Part shown: piece by piece, positions 32,482 to 39,148 of the stretch
Numbering within the stretch: the first letter of the stretch is position 1
Layout of the letters: every line of letters starts with the position of its first letter
Assembly: GCA_002816585.1 (NCBI GenBank)
Contig: MUCT01000037.1
Coordinates: forward strand, 1 to 39,148
Source of the DNA: SAR202 cluster bacterium Io17-Chloro-G6
Lineage (GTDB): Bacteria > Chloroflexota > Dehalococcoidia > UBA3495
Reading direction: 5' to 3'
Length of the DNA: 39,148 bases
The notes under the pieces: model-generated
Databases searched by the model: none
What the model saw: only the letters and a program-made list of their open reading frames with translations
What the model was told of the DNA's origin: nothing
Translations under genes and position numbers: made by a program

Positions 32482-34326
32482 TTGTTCTTGACCTATAAGC
32501 CCATAAACGAATACGGCCTCATTGGCGATATGCACGGTTCGGCATTGGTTGGGAGTGACGGTTCCATCGATTGGTGCTGTATCCCCCGCTTCGACTCCCC
32601 GGCATTGTTCAGCAGTATTCTAGATGGCAACAAGGGCGGCTTTTTCAAGTTATCGCCCACCAATATTAAACACGCCGCCCGTCGATACCTTCCGGACACG
32701 AACATCCTCGAGACTAGTTTCGAGACCGGGAGCGGCTCGGGAGTCCTCATCGACTTCATGCCCGTCCACCGCCATTCCATCATGCCGCGAGAGCCTCTGG
32801 AGGTCACGGATCACCAGCGGGTGGTGCGGATCCTCCGCTGTACGGCCGGCCGCCTGGATTTTGAGATGGACTGCTACCCCAGGTTCGATTATGGGACCAT
32901 CGTGCCTCACGCTTCGTTAAGCAGCCCGAACACTGGCATGGCCCATGGTGGAGGGGATGCGGTGTCGGTCTTTTGCTCGGCCAGGCTCACGGTGGTGAAC
33001 GACGGGTTCCGGTCCCGGGGCGTCATCTTCGAAGGGGAGAAGCTATACACCGCCGTATCCAATCAGCCATCGTTCTCCCATCGTTCCGAACCCCTAACGC
33101 CGGCGGGACTCGAACGTGAGTTGGCGAACACGTCGGCATTTTGGGAGGAATGGTCCGCCCAATGCACTTTCCGGGGCGAACACCGGGACGCAGTGCTCCG
33201 CAGCGCCCTCATCCTCAAGGCCCTCACCTACGCCCCATCCGGCGGTTTGGTGGCGGCGCCGACCACATCGCTTCCGGAGTACATTGGAGGCGCACGCAAC
33301 TGGGACTACCGTTACACCTGGATCAGGGACGCCACCTTTGCCCTCTACGCACTTTCGATCATCGGATACACAGGAGAGGCACGGGCGTTTAAGGATTGGC
33401 TGGAATGGAGCACCTCGGGCCGGGCTAGGGACCTGCAAGTGATGTACGGCCTGGGGGGCGAGCGCCGGCTGACCGAGATCGAGATTCCCGAACTGGAAGG
33501 CTACAAACACTCCCGGCCGGTACGGATCGGGAACGGCGCCTATTCCCAGTTCCAGCTGGACATCTACGGCGAGATCATGGACTCGGCTCACATATTCCGA
33601 AAGTTCGGCGGCTCGGTGGACCCCGAGTATTGGGAGTATCTTAGGCGGGTTGTCAACTTCGTGATCGACCACTGGCGGGAGCCTGACGACGGCATCTGGG
33701 AAACGCGGGGCGGCCGCCAGCATTTTGTCTTTTCCAAGGTGATGTGCTGGGTGGCATTGGACCGGGCCATAAAAGCGGCAACGTCACTGGGACTGCCGGG
33801 CGATATCGACACCTGGCGTTTGGTGCGGGCGGAAATCTGGAACGAGGTCATGGCCAAGGGCTACTCTAAGGGGCGCCAAGCATTTATCCAGTCCTACGGC
33901 AGCGACAATCTGGACGCAGCCAACCTGATGCTGCCCCTGGTGGGTTTTATCCCAGCCACGGACCCCAAGATGCGCTCCACGATTCGAGCGATTCAAATGG
34001 AAATGACGAGCCCTCAAGGATTTGTGTACCGCTACACCGACTACGACGACGGACTGGGCGGTTCCGAGGGGACGTTCACCATCTGCACTTTCTGGCTCGC
34101 CGATAACCTGATCCAGCTCGGCGAATTGGAGGAAGCGAGGAAGCTGTTCGACTCAGCCATGGGCTGCGCCAATGATCTGGGCCTGCTGAGCGAAGAATTT
34201 GATCCCACCACTGGATCCATGCTGGGCAACTTTCCCCAGGCGTTCTCTCACCTGGCGATGATCAACACTGCCGTGCAACTGCAACAAGCCATCGAAGGCA
34301 CAGGCCCCGACTTGGACCGGACTTAA
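32482..34326 (+). CDS. Glycoside hydrolase family 15 (glucoamylase/trehalase-like)
   Basis: 614-residue GH15 protein, an inverting exo-acting glucan or trehalose hydrolase. The N-terminal beta-sandwich begins YGLIGDMHGSALVGSDGSID. The (alpha/alpha)6 barrel carries EYIGGARNWDYRYTWIRDAT, the general-acid segment REPDDGIWETRGGRQHFVFS, and the general-base segment GSEGTFTICTFWLADNL. No signal peptide, so it acts on internal substrate such as trehalose or glycogen-derived glucan. Start is TTG at 32482 (another TTG two codons on), 16 bp after zwf, so it is in the same operon and could feed glucose into the pathway once phosphorylated. Confidence 0.9.
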   Translation: MFLTYKPINEYGLIGDMHGSALVGSDGSIDWCCIPRFDSPALFSSILDGNKGGFFKLSPTNIKHAARRYLPDTNILETSFETGSGSGVLIDFMPVHRHSIMPREPLEVTDHQRVVRILRCTAGRLDFEMDCYPRFDYGTIVPHASLSSPNTGMAHGGGDAVSVFCSARLTVVNDGFRSRGVIFEGEKLYTAVSNQPSFSHRSEPLTPAGLERELANTSAFWEEWSAQCTFRGEHRDAVLRSALILKALTYAPSGGLVAAPTTSLPEYIGGARNWDYRYTWIRDATFALYALSIIGYTGEARAFKDWLEWSTSGRARDLQVMYGLGGERRLTEIEIPELEGYKHSRPVRIGNGAYSQFQLDIYGEIMDSAHIFRKFGGSVDPEYWEYLRRVVNFVIDHWREPDDGIWETRGGRQHFVFSKVMCWVALDRAIKAATSLGLPGDIDTWRLVRAEIWNEVMAKGYSKGRQAFIQSYGSDNLDAANLMLPLVGFIPATDPKMRSTIRAIQMEMTSPQGFVYRYTDYDDGLGGSEGTFTICTFWLADNLIQLGELEEARKLFDSAMGCANDLGLLSEEFDPTTGSMLGNFPQAFSHLAMINTAVQLQQAIEGTGPDLDRT

Positions 34327-34420
34327 TTAGCTCGTTACGCCCAGCGGACCCGTCCGCGGATTTGAATGAGCCTTGGTCATTTCGGGGGATGCGGGAACGC
34401 CAGATGAGCATTCGAACACA

Positions 34421-34452
34421 TAAAAGAGCCCCCGGTTTAAGCCGGAGGCTCT
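34421..34452 (-). terminator. Rho-independent terminator of the cupin gene
   Basis: On the minus strand a stem AGAGCC-CCGG / CCGG-GGCTCT with one mismatch and loop CTTAAA is followed by TTTTATG. It lies 28 bp past the cupin gene's stop codon and, read from the other side, may also stop transcripts from the GH15 gene. Between 34327 and 34420 only a small GCGGAC/GTCCGC hairpin is seen. Confidence 0.75.
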
Positions 34453-34479
34453 TGATGCAACGAGTGTTTGGTACCGGGG

Positions 34480-35058
34480 CTACCGGTCCATGATCTTCAT
34501 GGAGCCGGTCTCCGGGTTGTACTGGAAGCGGGTCACCTGGTCCAACTTCTGAGACTCAAGACGCACCACCAATGAGCGCCCTTCTTCGACATTCAGCGTG
34601 TCGTGGATCTCGCCGGGCAGGAAATAGGCGACGTCGCCGTCATGCTGCACGAATTTGCCGTGCTCGACGATCTGGGCTTTGTCAACGCCCTCTCCGGGGA
34701 AGGCCCAGCGCCACTTGCGCTGCTGGATGGATCCCTTGTATAGGCCATAGACGACCCAGGTCACGCCGTGGTCGTGGGGCAGGTTGTCTTGGCCGGGCTT
34801 CTGCACCGAGGCCATGAGCCACCAGCCGTTGCCGGGGTGGCCGGTTTCTTCGTCAAGGTGCAGCGAAAAACGTCCGTAGCCGCCTTCCTCCCCAAGTTCT
34901 AGCTTTTCTTCCAGCCAGCCCGGGACCGCCAGCAGCTTCTTCAGCAAGCCAGACACGGTCTTCGCTTGGACATGGGGGTCTGCTTCGTTCTTGAAGACGT
35001 TTCTAACGTCCTCAACAAAGGCTTCCATCGTGTAGGTGGAAGTTTGTGCTTGTGCCAT
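34480..35058 (-). CDS. Cupin protein, cysteine dioxygenase-like fold
   Basis: 192-residue double-stranded beta-helix (cupin) protein resembling cysteine-dioxygenase-like metalloenzymes. Likely iron ligands are His95 and His97 in NLPHDHGVTWVVYGLYKGS and His152 in AYFLPGEIHDTLN, the three-His pattern of thiol dioxygenases and related cupins. The N-terminal 60 residues are helical. Substrate unknown; a thiol or small organic acid is possible. No signal peptide. Start ATG 35058 with GGAGG 6 nt upstream on the minus strand. It has its own promoter (35097-35125) and terminator, so it is a single-gene unit. Confidence 0.75.
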   Translation of the reverse strand: MAQAQTSTYTMEAFVEDVRNVFKNEADPHVQAKTVSGLLKKLLAVPGWLEEKLELGEEGGYGRFSLHLDEETGHPGNGWWLMASVQKPGQDNLPHDHGVTWVVYGLYKGSIQQRKWRWAFPGEGVDKAQIVEHGKFVQHDGDVAYFLPGEIHDTLNVEEGRSLVVRLESQKLDQVTRFQYNPETGSMKIMDR

Positions 35059-35096
35059 CTTGAGCCTCCAACGGAATTTGTTGATATTATTTATCG

Positions 35097-35125
35097 ATTT
35101 TGATGCGGGATGTAGGCGGTGTCAA
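35097..35125 (-). promoter_or_regulatory. Promoter for the cupin gene
   Basis: On the minus strand a perfect -35, TTGACA (35120-35125), a 17-bp spacer and the -10-like CAAAAT (35097-35102). The transcript would start near 35090, about 30 nt before the ATG. The remaining intergenic DNA to 35342 holds a possible plus-strand -10 (TATTAT, 35275-35280) for the propeller gene, but no supportable gene. Confidence 0.55.
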
Positions 35126-35342
35126 CAGATTGAATCTAAATATCGGGGCGGAGGGAGAATCGCTGTTTCGCTTGCTGGCGGCGCCGTTCAGTCATTTTGC
35201 TCTGGTGAATCGACGGGCGGCGGCGCTATCGGCGCAATATTGGACGGGTACTGGTGTTTTGGCCGGTGCGGAGCTATTATATTTGCAACAATTTCCCTGG
35301 TTTCCATCCCCAAATTTGCGCTAGAAATTAGGAGGAGAGGTC

Positions 35343-36329
35343 ATGGCAGACAACTTTACAATCTTGGTCGGCACTGTCGGACAAGGGATGAACGTAAGCG
35401 GTGACAGCGGCGAGACTTGGACAAAAATTCGGCAGCCGATACCTTCTGAGAGTAATATCCGGGCTCTGCGTACCTACCCCGACGAGCCGCACCGGATCTT
35501 GGCCGGTTCCGACGGCATGGGCCTATTCCGCAGCAACGACAACGGAGTCAATTGGGAGATCGTGGACTCGCCCATCGGCGACCTGCAGGTCTGGTCGGTG
35601 GCCGTGGACCCAGCCAATACCGACACCATCTTCGCCGGTACCCGTCCAGAGGGATTCCGCTCCCGCGACGGCGGCAAGTCCTGGGACAAACTGTCCATGG
35701 GCGTGAACTTGGAATGCCCCATCGGGACTCCTCGCACCACAAACATGATTGTCGATCCCAGAGATAGCAAAACCGTCTGGGCCGGCATAGAAGTTGACGG
35801 CGTCTACAAGAGTCTGGACGGCGGCGACAATTGGATGCACATGCCCGATCTGGGACCAGACCCCTTCCACGGCGACATCCACGGCATGGCCGTGCGGACC
35901 GACTCTAGTGCGGCTGTGTATTGCACCAGCCCCTTCGGCTTTGCAACCAGCACCGACGAGGGCGAGAGCTGGGATTACCACTACTTCCCCAAGTTCAACC
36001 CCGAGGATGTTCGGTCCTATTGCCGGGGCATGATCATCAAACCCGACAACCCCGATGTAATGTTCGTCGGCAACGGCGATTTCATTCCCGGTGTCGTCGG
36101 CTGCGTGCAAATGACCAAAGACGCGGGCAAGACCTGGGCCCCGGCCAATCTTCCCGTTGAGCCCAACTCAGTGGTCTATTGGCTGGCAAACAACCCTGAG
36201 ATTCCCAATGTGGTTGCCGCGGCCACACTCTTCGGTTACGTTTATGTCAGCGAAGACGGCGGCGACAACTGGACCAAACTGCGAAAGGAATTCGGAGAGA
36301 TCCGGGCTCTGGCGGTAACTCCAAACTAG
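35343..36329 (+). CDS. Asp-box (BNR-repeat) seven-bladed beta-propeller protein
   Basis: 328 residues built from seven Asp-box repeats of the form SxDxGxxW: SGDSGETW, SNDNGVNW, SRDGGKSW, SLDGGDNW, STDEGESW, TKDAGKTW and SEDGGDNW. Seven boxes fit a closed seven-bladed propeller like the sialidase-superfamily or Ycf48-type proteins. No sialidase active-site arginine triad is evident and there is no signal peptide, so enzyme function should not be assumed; a binding or scaffold role is equally likely. AGGAGG lies shortly before the ATG. A perfect 12-bp hairpin follows the stop codon. Confidence 0.87.
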   Translation: MADNFTILVGTVGQGMNVSGDSGETWTKIRQPIPSESNIRALRTYPDEPHRILAGSDGMGLFRSNDNGVNWEIVDSPIGDLQVWSVAVDPANTDTIFAGTRPEGFRSRDGGKSWDKLSMGVNLECPIGTPRTTNMIVDPRDSKTVWAGIEVDGVYKSLDGGDNWMHMPDLGPDPFHGDIHGMAVRTDSSAAVYCTSPFGFATSTDEGESWDYHYFPKFNPEDVRSYCRGMIIKPDNPDVMFVGNGDFIPGVVGCVQMTKDAGKTWAPANLPVEPNSVVYWLANNPEIPNVVAAATLFGYVYVSEDGGDNWTKLRKEFGEIRALAVTPN

Positions 36330-36360
36330 TCGACTCCCCAAGAGCCATTCCAAAGCATGA

Positions 36361-36399
36361 TAAGAGGGGCCTCCCGAATGCATCAGAAGGCCCCTCTTA
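36361..36399 (+). terminator. Hairpin terminator after the propeller gene
   Basis: TAAGAGGGGCCT (36361-36372) pairs perfectly with AGGCCCCTCTTA (36388-36399) around a 15-base loop. The stem ends in A/T pairs, giving short A and T tracts. It lies 31 bp after the stop codon. Confidence 0.75.
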
Positions 36400-36568
36400 A
36401 CTTGGTCGTCTACTTTAAGTTCGGAAATTTTCCCGGCGTCGTCCGACCCATCGGAACATCGGCTTCGGAACCGTCACGACCCGTTTGAGAATTGCAATTT
36501 CCGATCGCCCAGGTCTCTAATCCGGTGCTTTCGCTGTTGGGATGCACATGTGGATTGAAGTACCAAAT

Positions 36569-36582
36569 TAATACCAGTATTA
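36569..36582. promoter_or_regulatory. Palindrome, candidate operator of the GntR-REC gene
   Basis: TAATAC-CA-GTATTA, a perfect 6-bp dyad in an AT-rich stretch 60 bp before the ATG at 36643. GntR-type proteins bind short dyads of this size, often near their own gene, so autoregulation is possible (inference). Apart from the terminator at 36361 and this site, the 313-bp gap 36330-36642 shows no supportable gene. Confidence 0.35.
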
Positions 36583-36642
36583 TTAACGTCGATAGCAACA
36601 ATCTTTTCGCTCACCGTTTCCGCAATGCACTGTTAGCGACCC

Positions 36643-37251
36643 ATGCCATCAAAATTACGATACATAACTGTCGCTGACTCGATCCGTCTAGCAATCCTAG
36701 ACGGCGTGTACGCCCCAGGAGACCGGCTTCCCCGCCAGCACGATCTTGCCAAACAGAACGACGTCGCCTTCAATACCCTGAAACAAGCATTGGACCTGTT
36801 AAGCAATGAAGGGTACATCGTTCGGAAGGTCGGTCAAGGAACCTATGCGGCTCTCCCTAAATCCCGCGTTGCCACGGCTTTGGTGGTGGACGACGATCCT
36901 CAGATTCGGATCCTGCTAACTCGTGCGTTGGCATCACGCCAATGGAATGCGGTCGGGGTCGAATCCGGAGAAGCTGCGTTGGTAGAGCTGGAGGATAAAT
37001 CGTTCGACCTAATCTTCTTGGACCTCATGATGGCAGGTATGAACGGAGCCCAGGCTTTTCAACAAATCCGGAGCAAAGACCCGTCTGCGCAGGTCGTCAT
37101 TGTGACGGGCTTTCCCGACTCTGAAATGATGGCGGCTGCTCTAAAAACTGGTCCGTTCGCGGTTATGCTGAAACCGTTTTCCCTGGAACACCTGATAGCA
37201 GTCCTGGATGAGCGAGAGCCACAAGGCCAGAACTCCAGGAGCGCCATTTAG
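36643..37251 (+). CDS. GntR-type winged helix fused to a receiver domain
   Basis: 202 residues with two domains in unusual order. Residues about 5-70 are a GntR-type winged helix: ITVADSIRLAILDGVYAPGD, RLPRQHDLAKQND, AFNTLKQALDLLSNEGYIV and GQGTYAA. Residues about 77-190 are a CheY-like receiver: acidic pocket VVDDDPQ (Asp83-85), phospho-acceptor Asp127 in FLDLMMAGMNG, switch Thr155 in IVTGFPD and Lys177 in MLKPFS, all intact. In most response regulators the receiver is N-terminal and the output is OmpR-, NarL- or NtrC-like, and GntR proteins normally carry a ligand-binding C-terminus. Phosphorylation would take the place of ligand binding (inference). No clear ribosome-binding site. The sensor gene follows within 35 bp. 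Confidence 0.9.
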   Translation: MPSKLRYITVADSIRLAILDGVYAPGDRLPRQHDLAKQNDVAFNTLKQALDLLSNEGYIVRKVGQGTYAALPKSRVATALVVDDDPQIRILLTRALASRQWNAVGVESGEAALVELEDKSFDLIFLDLMMAGMNGAQAFQQIRSKDPSAQVVIVTGFPDSEMMAAALKTGPFAVMLKPFSLEHLIAVLDEREPQGQNSRSAI

Positions 37252-37283
37252 CCATGGTCGACGCGAAACTGAGGAGAGAATCG

Positions 37284-39119
37284 ATGTCTGCGGAATCCCG
37301 GGCCGTCAGGCAAGCCGAAGAAAACGCCGTTATGGCTGAGATTGGGAGGATTATCAGTTCCTCAACCGATATATCTGAAGTTTACGCGCAGTTCGGGCAA
37401 GTTGTTAACCGGCTTCTCCAGTTCGATCGCATCTCGGTTGCGTCGACAGATCTGGAGAAGGGCGAAGTTCAAACGGCCTACGCATGGGGGATCGGAGTCC
37501 CTGGCAGAGAACCCGGTGATATTGACGATTTGGCGGGAAGCACAACGCAGATGGTGATCCAAGAAGACGGCGCAGTGGTCTGCGGTGCGATAGGCGTCAA
37601 GGAATCAGCCCATCTGCCGAAACCGGCGGCCAGACACCTTGAGTTAGGTCTTCAGTCATTCATAGCGGTTCCGCTGCGAGCCAAAAACGAAACGATGGGA
37701 ATCTTGCAGATCTTTTCCAAGGAACGCGATATCTACCAAGATCATCATGTCCGGCTGTTGGGGACTATCGCCGACCAGATCTCTGGCGCCATCGCAAACG
37801 CGCAACTCTATGCGACTATAGCCAGCTCAGAAGTTAAGCTCCGCGACAGCGAAGCCCGGCTTCGAGCAGTTTTGGATACCGCTGTTACCGGGATATTGAC
37901 GATCGACAGCCAAGGAGTCATCGAATCTTTAAATCCCTCGGCAGCGGCGTTGTTTGGCTACAGCGCGGATGAAGTGATCGGCGAGAACGTCTCGATCTTA
38001 ATGCCAGAACCTTACCATGGAAGCCACCATGGAAATATCTCCAATTATCTTGCGACCGGTCAAACCGGCGTAATTGGGACCGTCCGCGAATTGGTAGGGC
38101 GGAGAAAGAACGGCAGTGTTTTTCCCATGGAACTCTCAGTCAACGAGATCGCCCTGGAAGGGCGGCGCTCTTTCACCGGGATAGTGCGTGACATCACCAG
38201 ACGCAAGCAAAACGATGTGGAACTGCGGCAGTTCGTTGCGATAGTAGAATCGGTCATTGATCCGATTATCGCTATCGATGGTGAACGACGCATCACCGTT
38301 TGGAATCCGGCTGCAGAGGCGCTGTATGGATATACCAGGGAAGAGGCATTGGGTGAAACGTTCGAATTGATAACTCCTCCTCACTCCATGCCGCTACAGA
38401 CGGCAAGGGTAACATTGGCCTTGGAAGGACAACGGAACCCTGAACGCGAAACCCAGAGGATCACCAAAAGCGGCGAGGTCATTGATGTCTCATCTGGGGG
38501 ATCGCCAATCTTCGGGGAATACGGTGAAGTAATTGGAGCGGTCGGCATCCATCGCGACATCACCGAACAAAGACGGTCGGAACGCGCCCACCGTGAATCT
38601 GAAGAGCGCTTCAACGCCAGGCTTCTAGAAGCAAAAACCCGTGCCGAAGAGATTGAAACCCGAAAGACACAGCAACTGCAGGCAATCTTTGAGATTGCCG
38701 AGGCCCTTTCCGGCCCGACGGACTTCCAAATTAAAGCGGGAAAAGTAGCGGCAGTAATCCAGAAACATCTAGATGTGGAGACGGTCGCCCTAAGGATGCT
38801 AAACGAAGAAGAGGGAATGTTAGACTTGGTTGCCACTAGCGGACCAAGATTCTTAGGGCTTCCCGACTCGTTGTCCTTGGCCGAGGACGGATTTACCCAA
38901 CGGGCCTTCCGAAGCGAGCAAAGTGTTTCAATCGTGGACTACTCCAAAGAGCCTGATGCAAAGCCCGACGCCGTCTCTCGCGGACTCAAATCGATATGTT
39001 CGATCAGTCTTTTCGGCACGGATGGGCCCAATGGCCTGGTCAATGTTGCTTCTAGAAGTCATTTCAAAATCCTGTCCGAGCAGATCAGGATAAAAGCAAT
39101 GAGGACAAAGGCGAAGTAG
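37284..39119 (+). CDS. GAF-PAS-PAS-GAF sensor protein without kinase domain
   Basis: About 611 residues: GAF (about 15-175), PAS with FixL-like features (about 190-308), second PAS (about 315-435), a charged coiled coil (about 440-475) and a second GAF reaching the C-terminus. The first PAS holds the segment LMPEPYHGSHHGNISNYLAT: by alignment from memory with Bradyrhizobium FixL, His248 falls on the heme-ligand His200 and Arg268 (in GTVREL) on Arg220, so oxygen or NO sensing through heme is possible. No His-kinase, GGDEF or methyl-accepting domain follows; the frame stops at 39119. ATG 37284 is chosen for GAGGAG 7 nt upstream; an ATG at 37254 adds ten residues. It probably signals with the GntR-receiver protein upstream. 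Confidence 0.82.
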   Translation: MSAESRAVRQAEENAVMAEIGRIISSSTDISEVYAQFGQVVNRLLQFDRISVASTDLEKGEVQTAYAWGIGVPGREPGDIDDLAGSTTQMVIQEDGAVVCGAIGVKESAHLPKPAARHLELGLQSFIAVPLRAKNETMGILQIFSKERDIYQDHHVRLLGTIADQISGAIANAQLYATIASSEVKLRDSEARLRAVLDTAVTGILTIDSQGVIESLNPSAAALFGYSADEVIGENVSILMPEPYHGSHHGNISNYLATGQTGVIGTVRELVGRRKNGSVFPMELSVNEIALEGRRSFTGIVRDITRRKQNDVELRQFVAIVESVIDPIIAIDGERRITVWNPAAEALYGYTREEALGETFELITPPHSMPLQTARVTLALEGQRNPERETQRITKSGEVIDVSSGGSPIFGEYGEVIGAVGIHRDITEQRRSERAHRESEERFNARLLEAKTRAEEIETRKTQQLQAIFEIAEALSGPTDFQIKAGKVAAVIQKHLDVETVALRMLNEEEGMLDLVATSGPRFLGLPDSLSLAEDGFTQRAFRSEQSVSIVDYSKEPDAKPDAVSRGLKSICSISLFGTDGPNGLVNVASRSHFKILSEQIRIKAMRTKAK

Positions 39120-39120
39120 A

Positions 39121-39148
39121 TATGGGCCGATCGCTCGTATCTGACAAC
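39121..39148 (+). CDS. Possible start of a further gene, cut by the window end
   Basis: An ATG begins one base after the sensor's stop codon, with GGCGAAG upstream, and the frame (MGRSLVSDN) is open to the window edge. Nine codons are too few to identify. If real, it would belong to the same operon and could carry the missing kinase or output function. Confidence 0.25.

Noticed and set aside
36410..36601. Minus-strand 63-codon frame with a hydrophobic start (MLLSTLIILVLIWYF)
   Set aside because: TTG start without a ribosome-binding site, polar unstructured remainder, and it overlaps the AT-rich upstream region of the GntR-receiver gene. Could be a small membrane protein but not supportable.

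Overview
The window looks like a chromosomal segment of an uncultured Chloroflexota bacterium, probably of the Dehalococcoidia/SAR202 type. This is an inference from gene content: several amidase-signature enzymes, a luciferase-like flavin monooxygenase, a cyclase/formamidase-family enzyme, SMP-30 and NHL propellers, a DUF3179 lipoprotein, a mycothione-reductase-like enzyme and a SelA-like PLP enzyme, in moderately GC-rich DNA with many GTG and TTG starts. No 16S rRNA or other decisive marker is present. There is no CRISPR array, prophage or transposase.

Layout. 331-3088 (minus): glmU followed by a CorC/HlyC-like CBS membrane protein, ending at a clear terminator. 3269-7483 (plus): two amidases with a GIY-YIG nuclease between them, inside a pair of inverted repeats, then a cyclase-family hydrolase. 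7712-10855 (minus): a small GatC/AtzG-like protein, a third amidase and a disulfide-reductase-like flavoprotein. The ribosome-binding site and start codon of the small gene are amplified in a 41-bp tandem repeat (10839-11043). 11221-13077: two beta-propeller proteins. 13081-13304: a promoter, a half-copy of tRNA-Ala and an intact tRNA-Ala(GGC). 13395-15808: two overlapping paralogous MFS exporters. 15878-16230: a small gene broken at a T7 run. 16395-19392: M19 dipeptidase, MetE-C-like methyltransferase and a crotonase, tightly packed. 19579-21532: zinc-ribbon protein, then (minus) nitroreductase and Asp/Glu-racemase/maleate-isomerase-type enzyme. 21742-23987: SelA-like PLP enzyme and LLM flavin oxidoreductase. 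24210-26318: DUF3179 lipoprotein and an ECF sigma factor.

26500-34326 is a sugar-phosphate cluster: transketolase, mycothione-reductase-like enzyme, short-type 6-phosphogluconate dehydrogenase, glucose-6-phosphate dehydrogenase (one-base frameshift) and a GH15 glucan hydrolase. Together they could release glucose, run the oxidative pentose phosphate branch and spend the reducing power on a low-molecular-weight disulfide. 34480-36329 holds a cupin and an Asp-box propeller.

The right end (36643-39119) is the most unusual protein-coding part: a GntR-type DNA-binding domain fused to a C-terminal receiver domain, followed by a GAF-PAS-PAS-GAF sensor whose first PAS domain carries FixL-like heme-pocket residues but which has no kinase or other output domain in this window. 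The other non-routine signals are the 41-bp repeat that copies a translation start, the inverted repeats around the GIY-YIG gene, the half tRNA duplication and two single-base homopolymer frameshifts.
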